A stretch of DNA of 64,000 bases from an uncultured Candidatus Nitrosopumilus sp. (GTDB taxonomy: Archaea; Thermoproteota; Nitrososphaeria; Nitrososphaerales; Nitrosopumilaceae): the NCBI GenBank assembly GCA_951812655.1, contig OX638319.1:310001-374000 (forward strand), read 5' to 3'. Shown piece after piece: positions 9,222-16,216 of the stretch (its first letter is position 1; each line of letters opens with the position of its first letter). The translations under genes and the position numbers were made by a program. The notes below the pieces were generated by a model, which made no database searches, was not told where the DNA came from, and saw only the letters and a program-made list of their open reading frames with translations.

Positions 9222-10492
9222 TCCAATCTACCTCTAACTGCATCATAGTGATTAGTAAGCCCTTCAGCTTTTGTAAGTACTTTCATATGTTTGGAAATTT
9301 TAGATAGTGATGATTTTGATGAAATTACACAAGTGCTAATTTTAATAAAATCCATAACAGATAATGAACCTCTGATTTTCCCAAATCCGTTGGTAGGAAG
9401 AATATGGTCTGAACCTAAAAGATAGTCACTGGCAGCTGACGGAGTATCATCACCCAGCAATACTAACCCAGGAGAAGTGATTTTTGACGCTAGTGATTCG
9501 GATTTCCGGGTCATAATCTGAAGGTGTTCAGGTGATAGAGTGTTGGCAAGTTTAATCATGTCAGAATTGGTTTCACATATGCCAATAAATCCATTTTTTC
9601 TCAGACTAGTTTTAACAAAAGAACTCCGTTCAACGTTTGGAATCAATTCCAATAGAATTTTGTTTACGGATTTTGCAAGTTTTTCAGAAGTTGTAATCAA
9701 ATAGCAAAACGTGTCACTGCTATGTTCAGCCTGAGATACAAGATCCAATGCGATAAATTTAGGATTGGCAGTAGCGTCTGCAACAATACCTAATTCAGTA
9801 GGACCTGCAAGCATATCAATTCCAGTTTGGTTACTAACCGCAGATTTCGCGGCAGTTACAAATTCGCCTCCAGGGCCCACAATTTTGTCAACCTTTGAAA
9901 TGCTTTTGGTTCCAAAGGATAATGCAGCTATAGATTGCACACCCCCAGTTTTGTAGATTTCATCAGCACCACATACATCAGCAGTCACCACAGTCAGCGG
10001 ATCTATTTTTCCGTCACTATTTGGAGGAGATACAACTACGATTCTTCTCACACCAGCAATTTTTGCTGGAACAACAGACATTATTACGGAACTAGGATAT
10101 CGCGCCAAGCCTCCAGGAATATAGCATCCAATGTTTTCGAGTGGAATGAATTTTTTGGAGACCTTTATTCCATCATGATTTACTGTAATGTCTTTCAACA
10201 AGGATTTAATTCTGGATTCTGTTTTCTCAAGCCTCATTTTTGCCAATCTTAATGCTTCAAGTTCAGTCTTTGAAACTTTTGAGTATGCATTTCTGATTTC
10301 CTGTTTGGAAACACGTAGTGATGAAATGCTTGCGCCGGTAAATTTTTTTTCGTATTTTCTAATTGCCACATCTCCATTTTTTTGAACGTTTCTGAGAATG
10401 GATTCAACGATTGTTCTGCTTTTTTGAGATTGTTTTGGGGTAATTCGTATTGCAAACTTTTCAACGTTGTTGATTTTGATTATTCTCATCAA
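9218..10492 (-). CDS. hisD: Histidinol dehydrogenase
   Basis: 424 aa zinc enzyme performing the last two oxidations to histidine. Recognisable blocks are YIPGGLARYPSSVIMSVVPA, DMLAGPTELGIVAD, the zinc-ligand SQAEHSSDTF, and the C-terminal LGDDTPSAASDYLLGSDHIL. ATG at 10492 overlaps the hisG stop by 4 nt. An extra Met at residue 2 makes the exact start uncertain by one codon. Confidence 0.94.
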   Translation of the reverse strand: MMRIIKINNVEKFAIRITPKQSQKSRTIVESILRNVQKNGDVAIRKYEKKFTGASISSLRVSKQEIRNAYSKVSKTELEALRLAKMRLEKTESRIKSLLKDITVNHDGIKVSKKFIPLENIGCYIPGGLARYPSSVIMSVVPAKIAGVRRIVVVSPPNSDGKIDPLTVVTADVCGADEIYKTGGVQSIAALSFGTKSISKVDKIVGPGGEFVTAAKSAVSNQTGIDMLAGPTELGIVADATANPKFIALDLVSQAEHSSDTFCYLITTSEKLAKSVNKILLELIPNVERSSFVKTSLRKNGFIGICETNSDMIKLANTLSPEHLQIMTRKSESLASKITSPGLVLLGDDTPSAASDYLLGSDHILPTNGFGKIRGSLSVMDFIKISTCVISSKSSLSKISKHMKVLTKAEGLTNHYDAVRGRLE

Positions 10493-11466
10493 TTTTCTTC
10501 GTCGCGCTTTATCTCCTCAAGTTCAAGTATTTGTCTAGGTTCATGAACCACGAGACCTTGAGCAATTTTCCTCAGATTTGGAATAAGTTTGTGAAATTCT
10601 TCTTTTCGTATTACTGTGTTGACTCCAAACCAGCCTTGTTCGCTTAGCGGGCTTATAGTAGGTTTTTTGAGAGAAGGCATCTGCGTCAAAAGTTTCTTTA
10701 GGTTTTTTTCTTCAACATTTAGATAAATGTGTAAGAACTTTCTGCCATGAACGGCACCTTTCATCAACGTAACAATATCAAATATTTTTTCGCGCTTTTT
10801 AGGATCTTTTAATGCCTTTTTATTTACTATCAAATGAGCAGTGGAAGTTAGAACCTCATCCACAATTTTCAGTTTGTTTTGTTTTAGCGTTGTTCCGGTT
10901 TCGGTAACATCCATGATTGCATCAACATCCTCAGGAGGTTTAGCCTCAGTTGCACCAAATGACAGGTGTATCTGCACGTTCTTGTTGGTACCGAGTCTCA
11001 TCCAAGGAGTTACGATCAATGGATCTTTTGAACCGTGATACTTTTTGTATGATTTGCATTGTTTCAAAAAATCTGAAGCAGTGGTTAGATATTCTGATGA
11101 AATACGCAACACCTTTTTCTTTTTTCCATAGTCTGCAATCATGGCATCAAGATTCTTGTACCTGTATTTTTCAGGAAAGGCAATTACCAGTCTTATCTTC
11201 CCATACTCTAGATCCAAGATAGGTTCAACATCAGAATTTGTCTCTCCTACCCAATCCTTGCCAGTAATTCCTACATCATACAGTCCTTCGTCAACAAGGG
11301 TCGGGATTTCCTGTGGACGGAGCATTTTAACAATGATGTTCGGATCATCCAAATACACACGATAAGTTCTGTCTTTTCTATTTACTTTAGTCCAGGATCT
11401 TTCCAATAGTTTGAAAGTAGCTGCTTCCAGACTTCCTTTGGGAATGGCAAATTTTACATCAGACAT
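10489..11466 (-). CDS. hisG: ATP phosphoribosyltransferase, long form
   Basis: 325-327 aa, the long HisG with a C-terminal regulatory domain for histidine feedback. It starts KFAIPKGSLEAATFKLL and contains YDVGITGKDWVGE and the PRPP-binding region DVTETGTTLKQNKL. It commits ATP and PRPP to histidine and leads the operon. Two ATGs exist (11472 and 11466). The one at 11466 is 28 nt from the TATA box, the leaderless spacing seen at other genes here, so I prefer it. Confidence 0.92.
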   Translation of the reverse strand: MSDVKFAIPKGSLEAATFKLLERSWTKVNRKDRTYRVYLDDPNIIVKMLRPQEIPTLVDEGLYDVGITGKDWVGETNSDVEPILDLEYGKIRLVIAFPEKYRYKNLDAMIADYGKKKKVLRISSEYLTTASDFLKQCKSYKKYHGSKDPLIVTPWMRLGTNKNVQIHLSFGATEAKPPEDVDAIMDVTETGTTLKQNKLKIVDEVLTSTAHLIVNKKALKDPKKREKIFDIVTLMKGAVHGRKFLHIYLNVEEKNLKKLLTQMPSLKKPTISPLSEQGWFGVNTVIRKEEFHKLIPNLRKIAQGLVVHEPRQILELEEIKRDEEN

Positions 11467-11488
11467 TTTCAATTTTTTGACTTTCTAT

Positions 11489-11498
11489 CTATATAATA
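11489..11498 (-). promoter_or_regulatory. TATA box of the his operon
   Basis: On the minus strand TATTATATAG is centred 28 nt before the ATG at 11466. The upstream half of the box lies inside the 17-bp direct repeat that bounds the accessory island, so the island was inserted right at this promoter. Confidence 0.6.
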
Positions 11499-11509
11499 GC
11501 ATGTTTAAA
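11493..11509. repeat. Left copy of 17-bp direct repeat
   Basis: ATAATAGCATGTTTAAA, identical to 14947-14963. The match ends exactly at both sides (flanking bases differ). This copy overlaps the hisG TATA region. Confidence 0.75.
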
Positions 11510-11527
11510 GTGTGGTTTTGAGTCAGA

Positions 11528-11547
11528 TTTTTTGATATTGCGTTAAT
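11528..11547. repeat. Left terminal inverted repeat of the island
   Basis: The reverse complement reads ATTAACGCAATATCAAAAAA and matches 14908-14927 (ATTAACGCATTATCAAATAA) at 18 of 20 positions. Weaker similarity continues outward toward the direct repeat (TGT-G and TTTT blocks on both ends). Confidence 0.6.
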
Positions 11548-12274
11548 AGTGTTTTGTAAGGAAAACATAGTATTACGTTGCAATACTCAAAGATGATTTT
11601 AAAAGTTTCATAGAACCAATTGCAATTATACAATTCAAGATTGTGGGATTCCTTGAAATGTAGGACTCGAGTAAATTTTTACTGATTAAATTTACAGGAA
11701 TGATCTCTAAATATGGAAATGATGTAAGACTTATGTGCTTCCAAAAACACTACAACAAAAAATTGAGAATGATTTGGAAAAACAAATTGCAACAGCCACA
11801 GAATCTACAAATTTTGAATGATGAACCTACAAACTCTTGAATGAGTTTAAAGAGGTGTTTTGATGGTTAGTTAATTATAGATATTGGATAAAGTGTGAAC
11901 ACGTAGAAATTGTGTTGAACGCAATAAGATCTTTTTTTGGATTCATTATAACTCACACATAATCTAGTTTTAAAATTTAGTTTCTTTCATCTTAAAATTT
12001 GTTTATTGGAAATAAATAACAATAAATTATTAACAACATACCACTATGATTGGCATACACGGGAGTCTAAAGAATAACTAATCGGGTCTATCATATTATA
12101 TGGGTATATATTATGACTCCATAATGTGGAAGCCTGATCTACGTTTCTGGAAGGCTAGGGGAACTGATTCTAAATTATTGTTTTGGAAATAAGATGAATG
12201 TACGGAAGTATTTTTCTTTTCCCCTAGGGTAAATGATAAAGTGTGAAATGACTGCGATGAAACACAAGACATGA
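11548..12274. other. Island left arm, no convincing gene
   Basis: About 730 bp of A/T-rich DNA. I see no open frame with a recognisable protein. Two short direct repeats occur: GATAAAGTGTGAA at 11887-11899 and 12235-12247, and ACACGTAGAAATT at 11899-11911, which recurs next to the right inverted repeat (14898-14910). Confidence 0.4.
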
Positions 12275-12394
12275 TTATTGTTTTTTCTCCATCAACGTCT
12301 TAAAATAATCAGAATAGCTTTGTGTTCCCTTGCTTGTTCTGATTTGTTTTCGTGTTGCCTCATCCACCATGATTGGTACGAATTGCTTTGCCAT
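12275..12394 (-). CDS. Tiny hypothetical protein, 39 aa
   Basis: ATG at 12394, TAA at 12275. The product begins MAKQFVPIMVDEATRKQI and ends YSDYFKTLMEKKQ. A short strand followed by two helical segments (DEATRKQIRT, SYSDYFKTLME) suggests a ribbon-helix-helix-like or antitoxin-like small DNA-binding protein, but this is only a fold guess. Support for it being real: a TATA-like element (GAATTTAAG on the plus strand, 12418-12426) centred 28 nt upstream, within a 20-bp module identical to the one in front of the HTH gene at 12455-13000. Confidence 0.5.
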   Translation of the reverse strand: MAKQFVPIMVDEATRKQIRTSKGTQSYSDYFKTLMEKKQ

Positions 12395-12412
12395 ACACTA
12401 AGGCAAGATAAG

Positions 12413-12432
12413 TTATTGAATTTAAGAGACGG
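12413..12432 (-). promoter_or_regulatory. Shared promoter module, copy 1
   Basis: TTATTGAATTTAAGAGACGG (plus strand), identical to 13018-13037. On the minus strand it contains a TATA-like CTTAAATTC centred 28 nt from the ATG at 12394. Identity extends over the flanking bases where the upstream BRE and any operator would lie. Confidence 0.6.
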
Positions 12433-12454
12433 GAATTATTTCATACTGTCTTGA

Positions 12455-13000
12455 TCATGCGGTTTGATTTGTTGCCGACTCCGTATGATGTTCTTTTTGT
12501 TTTCTACACATATCGACAACATCGATTATGTTGTGCTCTTGAATGTTCAATGATGATGAACTTTCAAGTCTCTTGTTTTTCTCATCCAGTTCGTCTTTTA
12601 ATTCGTTGAATTTCTTCCCAAGCAATGCAGCGGAAATGTTGATGTTCTCTCCGTTTGCATACTTCATCTTTGTATCCTGTGCCTTTAGAATGATGTTAAG
12701 CCATACGTGATCATTTGTTTTCTCGTATTGGGTTGCGGCCTGATGAATCACCCATTCCAGATTGTTTGAAATTTCCTCCTGATATGCCGAATAATTTGAT
12801 TCTGAAAGGTCTCTGATCCATGTATTTTCTCTGTTAAGGGCTGTCATGTCTCTGTACACTGTGGATTCTGAAATGTCGTATCCTGCCTTGGTAAGTTCGG
12901 ATTGCACGGTGAAGCGATTGACTGGTTTGTCTGACTTTCTTAGTTTGGTTATCGTCTGCTGGATACACTGTCTTCGAAGTACGATATCATCAAATGGCAT
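12455..13000 (-). CDS. Helix-turn-helix protein of the island, function unknown
   Basis: 181 aa. Residues about 10-60 look like a winged or classical HTH: VNRFTVQSELTKAGYDISES, TVYRDMTALNRENTW. The middle (70-120) is helical, then a Lys/Glu-rich coiled-coil-like segment (LDEKNKRLES) and a polar tail. The layout recalls small phage or plasmid regulators and terminase small subunits, but no family is certain. The ATG at 13000 sits 28 nt from the TATA-like element in the shared 20-bp module, suggesting a leaderless mRNA and co-regulation with the tiny gene downstream, possibly by this protein itself. Confidence 0.6.
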   Translation of the reverse strand: MPFDDIVLRRQCIQQTITKLRKSDKPVNRFTVQSELTKAGYDISESTVYRDMTALNRENTWIRDLSESNYSAYQEEISNNLEWVIHQAATQYEKTNDHVWLNIILKAQDTKMKYANGENINISAALLGKKFNELKDELDEKNKRLESSSSLNIQEHNIIDVVDMCRKQKEHHTESATNQTA

Positions 13001-13017
13001 ATGCTTGATTTTGGAAA

Positions 13018-13037
13018 TTATTGAATTTAAGAGACGG
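13018..13037 (-). promoter_or_regulatory. Shared promoter module, copy 2
   Basis: Second exact copy of the 20-bp module. Its TATA-like core (GAATTTAAG, 13024-13032) is centred 28 nt upstream of the ATG at 13000, the same spacing as copy 1 has to its gene. Confidence 0.6.
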
Positions 13038-13535
13038 TATCTTGTCTTAACTGGTCATTTGTCCGGTACAAAGTAACCTAAACTGGCCCTTTTTTACGCA
13101 CGAGTAGTGTCTAGAAAATTATTTGTAAATTTGTGTACTTTCTCAGGTACAAAGGTCGGTGTTTTGTGCGGTTTCTAAAATTAGATATTTGTGACATAAC
13201 TCAGGCGTTAAATGGCATGTTTCGGGAATTTCAAACCATGTCTCATTTAGCTCACTTTGCATGCCTAAAATCGAGCTAGTGGATCATTTTAGAGTATAAT
13301 TATAATCTCGACATTCACGCCTGATTTTGAGGCTGAGTCTCATTAGAAAAGTATGAGATGAAAAATAACGTAAAATTCCTAATGGAGATATATTTTTGCA
13401 ACCTTGTGGAATAAGAAAGAGAACATCAAATCATTTTTGACTGTGATGTTATTCCTTGAAGGAATTTAGAAAATAATTGAAGTATTCTCACTCAATGACA
13501 GATGAAAGGGGTATGAAATAATGACAAATCAAAGG
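13038..13535. other. Island middle spacer, no gene seen
   Basis: About 500 bp without a supported gene. GGTACAAAG occurs twice (near 13066 and 13146), and AACTGG occurs twice (near 13050 and 13080). A 15-bp inverted repeat lies at 13451-13465. It may hold the end of the YD-repeat transcript and upstream control of the HTH gene. Confidence 0.35.
13451..13465. repeat. 15-bp perfect inverted repeat
   Basis: ATTCCTTGAAGGAAT (7+1+7) about 70 nt past the stop of the YD-repeat gene. Possibly a transcript-end hairpin or a protein-binding site; function not shown by sequence. Confidence 0.4.
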
Positions 13536-14315
13536 TTATTTTTCATAAATATATTCAGTAGTCCAGGTGGTTGTTCCGTTTTTTGATTTTATTGCTTTGA
13601 TTTTTCTTCCCATTTTATCATATACGTAATCCTCTTGCTCATCAACCGGTCCGTTCTCAGCTCCACAGTGGGTAATTTTCTTGGTTAATTTTCCGGTTTG
13701 ATCGTATTTGTAGACTTCTGTTTTTGTTACATTGCCCTGACGATCTTTTTTGACAACTTTTGTTTTCTTTGAATCGGGAGGAGCAGAATATTCATGCTCC
13801 TCTGTATGCTCCACATTGCCCCTGCTGTCTTTTCTGGTAACTTTTTTTATTCTTCCATTGGCATCGTATTCGGATTCTTTTGTACTGTGAATGTTTCCAT
13901 CGGCATTTTTTCTTGTTGATTTTGTTTCTCTTCCCTGCGAGTCATACTCGTATTCTTCTGAAGCACGATTTCCACCATTTCCGTCATGAGTTGATATTTT
14001 TTTGATATTTCCTTGAGAATCGTATTCGTAGTCTCCAGTTAAAACTACGTCTCCATTCTCATCTTTCCAGATCTTTGTTCTGACCTTCCCATCCTGGCCA
14101 CGTTGGTATGTCCAAGTGTATTTTTTATCTCCGGACTCATCATATTCATTTATGTGTACAATCTTATGGGGCTGCGATTTCATCTGGCCTTGGGCATTCT
14201 CAACAGATGCCACAAAAGAAGAGTTCAGGACATACATGTTTTCAGTACCAATTTCCAAATAATACGTTCCGTCTGCTATTCTCCTCTGCTTTTCCTTATC
14301 GTCGCAATCATCCAT
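13536..14315 (-). CDS. Small YD-repeat (Rhs/RHS-like) protein
   Basis: 259 aa. From about residue 50 to the end the protein consists of ~20-22-residue repeats of the form (E)YEYDSQGR..K....DG.., for example GDYEYDSQGNIKKIS, EEYEYDSQGRETKST, ESEYDANGRIKKVT, YKYDQTGKLTKKIT and YVYDKMGRKIKAI. These match YD repeats of Rhs/wall-associated proteins, which form beta-sheet shells. There is no signal peptide, no membrane segment and no toxin domain, so it is a bare repeat protein. The N-terminus (MDDCDDKEKQRRIADGTYYL) is unrelated. A TTTAAA box (14339-14346) lies 27 nt upstream of the ATG. Horizontal origin is likely given its place in the island. Confidence 0.75.
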   Translation of the reverse strand: MDDCDDKEKQRRIADGTYYLEIGTENMYVLNSSFVASVENAQGQMKSQPHKIVHINEYDESGDKKYTWTYQRGQDGKVRTKIWKDENGDVVLTGDYEYDSQGNIKKISTHDGNGGNRASEEYEYDSQGRETKSTRKNADGNIHSTKESEYDANGRIKKVTRKDSRGNVEHTEEHEYSAPPDSKKTKVVKKDRQGNVTKTEVYKYDQTGKLTKKITHCGAENGPVDEQEDYVYDKMGRKIKAIKSKNGTTTWTTEYIYEK

Positions 14316-14338
14316 TCGTAGATCTTAGTGCTGCTTGA

Positions 14339-14346
14339 TTTAAAAC
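14339..14346 (-). promoter_or_regulatory. TATA box of the YD-repeat gene
   Basis: TTTAAAAC on the plus strand (GTTTTAAA on the coding strand), centred about 27 nt before the ATG at 14315; consistent with a leaderless mRNA. Confidence 0.5.
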
Positions 14347-14476
14347 TGTGATGGTTTGGAATCAGTTCATAAAATTCACTTGATGTTGTACTCATATGAT
14401 TCTGAGTTATGCAGTATGATCCTTGATCTTGCATCTTCAATCAACAGTTACAACATTTTGTTACCTTCAGTGGACT

Positions 14477-14623
14477 TTATTCCAAAAGCAAATCCGATTC
14501 TGTCAGACATCTGGTACATTCTGAACCGCCAGACATTCCGTGCTTGCACGTTGCAACATTCTTGATTTCTTGAGATGATTCAACTTCATTCTTTACAAAC
14601 CCTGTCAAATGATGAAACTTCAA
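14477..14623 (-). CDS. Tiny cysteine-rich protein (possible), 48 aa
   Basis: Open frame from a TTG at 14623 to TAA at 14477. The product carries CKHGMSGGSECTRC, a C-x-H...C-x2-C pattern typical of a small zinc-binding knuckle. It overlaps the 3' end of the nuclease-like pseudogene in another frame. Either it is a separate overlapping gene or the C-terminal tail of the broken gene displaced by a second frameshift. No further support. Confidence 0.3.
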   Translation of the reverse strand: MKFHHLTGFVKNEVESSQEIKNVATCKHGMSGGSECTRCLTESDLLLE

Positions 14624-14899
14624 TTCTTTTGTTTAACATTTCATCAAAATCCTCGGGGTTTCTTGCAAACACCTGCGAGAATCCAGGCTTTGTTGATACG
14701 AATAATACAATCTGTTCAATCTTCATTTCCGTTAATTCCTTCCACATTCTAGCATACGAACACATCTGAAGATAGTTGGGGTAAAGACATATCCGGAATC
14801 CAGGATTTGAAGGCACTTTGCAAGCTGCGGATAGATGCTTATACCATAGTCTTTTTTCGGGTCAAACTTTTCAATTACCTTGTATGTGGAACTTCTCAC
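14586..14899 (-). pseudogene. Frameshifted remnant of a PD-(D/E)XK-type nuclease
   Basis: Two frames join into one protein-like sequence. Upstream frame (from about 14899): VIEKFDPKKDYGISIYPQLA, CLQILDSGYVFTP. Downstream frame (to the stop at 14586): NYLQMCSYARMWKELTE, IEQIVLFVSTKPGFSQVFAR, NPEDFDEML. The block with Q-x-x-x-Y-A and a following hydrophobic strand resembles the C-terminal half of Cas4/RecB-like PD-(D/E)XK nucleases found in phages and plasmids. The change of frame falls near 14785. The catalytic N-terminal part is missing, cut at the island end, so this is a decayed fragment. The family assignment is by eye only. Confidence 0.5.
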
Positions 14900-14907
14900 A
14901 CGTAGAA

Positions 14908-14927
14908 ATTAACGCATTATCAAATAA
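14908..14927. repeat. Right terminal inverted repeat of the island
   Basis: ATTAACGCATTATCAAATAA, inverted match (18/20) to 11528-11547; 19 nt from the right direct repeat. Directly preceded by ACACGTAGAAATT (14898-14910), which also occurs internally at 11899-11911. Confidence 0.6.
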
Positions 14928-14946
14928 AGATGCCGAAAACTCGACA

Positions 14947-14963
14947 ATAATAGCATGTTTAAA
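14947..14963. repeat. Right copy of 17-bp direct repeat, over the hmgA stop
   Basis: ATAATAGCATGTTTAAA, identical to 11493-11509. It includes the hmgA stop codon (14959-14961), the typical position of an integration site at a gene 3' end. Confidence 0.75.
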
Positions 14964-16215
14964 TTTGCTCAAGCAGTTCTTTAGCGCCATCAAGTGAAAT
15001 TTTCTTTTCTACAATCATTTTATGGACAATCTCATCTATTTGATCAGTAGTAGCTCCTGCAGCTGCAGCGAGGTTTCTTGCATGTAATCGCATGTGTCCT
15101 TTTTGGATTCCTTCTGTGGCAAGGGCCCGGATTGCACTGTAATTTTGAGCCAAACCAGTGGCAGTCATGACACATGCAAGCTCTTGTGCAGATGAAACAC
15201 CAAGTATTTTTGCGCACACTTTGGATACAGAATGAACATTTGCAATCCCACCAACAACACCCACCGAGAGAGGTATTTCCAACAATCCTACCAAGTTTCC
15301 GTCATTGTCTTTACTCCATTTACTAAGAGAGCGATAATTGCCTGATTTTGCAGCGTATGCATTTGCAGCAGCCTCTATAGCTCTGCTGTCCTGACCAACA
15401 GCATTTGCTACAGCTATGGTTCCGTTCATCACACCTTTGTTGTGTGTTACAGCGCGATAAACGTCGTTATCGGCAAACTCAAACGCTGCAATTATGTTGT
15501 CAACGACCAGTTCTCCCCCAACAGCGTTTTTTTCAAACGTAGCTTTTGCTTTGACAAGCCTTCGTGTAGAATAATTAGAAAGTATTCGAAGTAACGCTCT
15601 CCCTCCCGTTATCTCCTCGATTAAAGGAGATACAGCTTCGCACATGGTATTGGTGACATTGGCACCCATTGCATCACCCACATCAATTAGCAATTCCACA
15701 ATTAGCATTTTACCGGAAGGCGTATCGATTTCCTTGCAAGAGACTTCTTTTGCGCCTTTGTCCATTTTAGACAGGGTGTTACTTTTTGAATTTGCTAATT
15801 CAAGAATTTTTTCGGAGTTGTTTTTGATTTGTTCAAGTGCAAAAGGAATGTCTACATCCAGCATTTGTATCTGACCGATGCTAAAAGATTCTTCAGCAGT
15901 TACTTCAAATCCGCCCTTGATTCGAGCAATTTTTGCACCTTTTGAAGCAGCTGCAATCACAGAGGGTTCTTCTATAACCATTGGAACGACATAGTCTTTT
16001 CCGTTAATCTTAAAGTTCGTAGCAACCCCCAAAGGCAGAGCAAATGTACCAATTGCGTTTTCAATCATCTTATCAGCCTTATCAAATGAGACACCTCCAT
16101 CGGTATTTTGCAAGATGTCTAGTTCTTCATCAGTCAAATTCGCAAAGCTTGCAACAACATCAAGTCTTTCTCTTCTAGATTTTTCAAAAAATCTTGAAAT
16201 TGACGAGTCCGGCAT
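14959..16215 (-). CDS. hmgA: HMG-CoA reductase, class II-like
   Basis: 418 aa; reduces HMG-CoA to mevalonate for archaeal isoprenoid lipids. Visible motifs: ENAIGTFALPLGVATNF, the catalytic-Glu region MVIEEPSVIAAAS, the Asp motif DVGDAMGANVTN, and the C-terminal catalytic His in KGHMRLHARNLAAAAGA. The ENAIGTF/EEPSVIAAAS pattern is closer to class II enzymes (Pseudomonas mevalonii type) than to class I as I remember them. ATG at 16215; the sugar dehydrogenase stop lies 1 nt upstream, so the two are cotranscribed. Its stop codon lies in the island's direct repeat. Confidence 0.92.
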   Translation of the reverse strand: MPDSSISRFFEKSRRERLDVVASFANLTDEELDILQNTDGGVSFDKADKMIENAIGTFALPLGVATNFKINGKDYVVPMVIEEPSVIAAASKGAKIARIKGGFEVTAEESFSIGQIQMLDVDIPFALEQIKNNSEKILELANSKSNTLSKMDKGAKEVSCKEIDTPSGKMLIVELLIDVGDAMGANVTNTMCEAVSPLIEEITGGRALLRILSNYSTRRLVKAKATFEKNAVGGELVVDNIIAAFEFADNDVYRAVTHNKGVMNGTIAVANAVGQDSRAIEAAANAYAAKSGNYRSLSKWSKDNDGNLVGLLEIPLSVGVVGGIANVHSVSKVCAKILGVSSAQELACVMTATGLAQNYSAIRALATEGIQKGHMRLHARNLAAAAGATTDQIDEIVHKMIVEKKISLDGAKELLEQI

Positions 16216-16216
16216 T

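Larger units (their letters stand above)
11493..14963. mobile_element. Accessory island (3.4 kb) bounded by direct and inverted repeats
   Basis: A block between hisG and the 3' end of hmgA. A 17-bp direct repeat (ATAATAGCATGTTTAAA) lies at 11493-11509 and 14947-14963. Imperfect inverted repeats (18/20 match) lie at 11528-11547 and 14908-14927, 18 and 19 nt inside the direct repeats. One direct-repeat copy covers the hmgA stop codon; recombination between copies would leave hmgA intact and bring it within about 50 bp of hisG. Cargo: a tiny gene and an HTH gene with the same promoter module, a YD-repeat protein, a tiny cysteine-rich frame, and a frameshifted nuclease-like gene. No integrase, transposase or Cas1 is visible, so it is a remnant or a non-autonomous element. 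Confidence 0.6.

Noticed and set aside
11738-11823. Short helical frame (LPKTLQQKIENDLEKQIATA) in the island's left arm
   Set aside because: No good start codon or promoter spacing, and no recognisable family; could be a remnant but cannot be supported.
12413-13037. 20-bp direct repeat as integration (att) sites of the HTH gene
   Set aside because: Both copies stand at the same distance from a start codon and contain the TATA-like core, so a duplicated promoter/operator explains them better.
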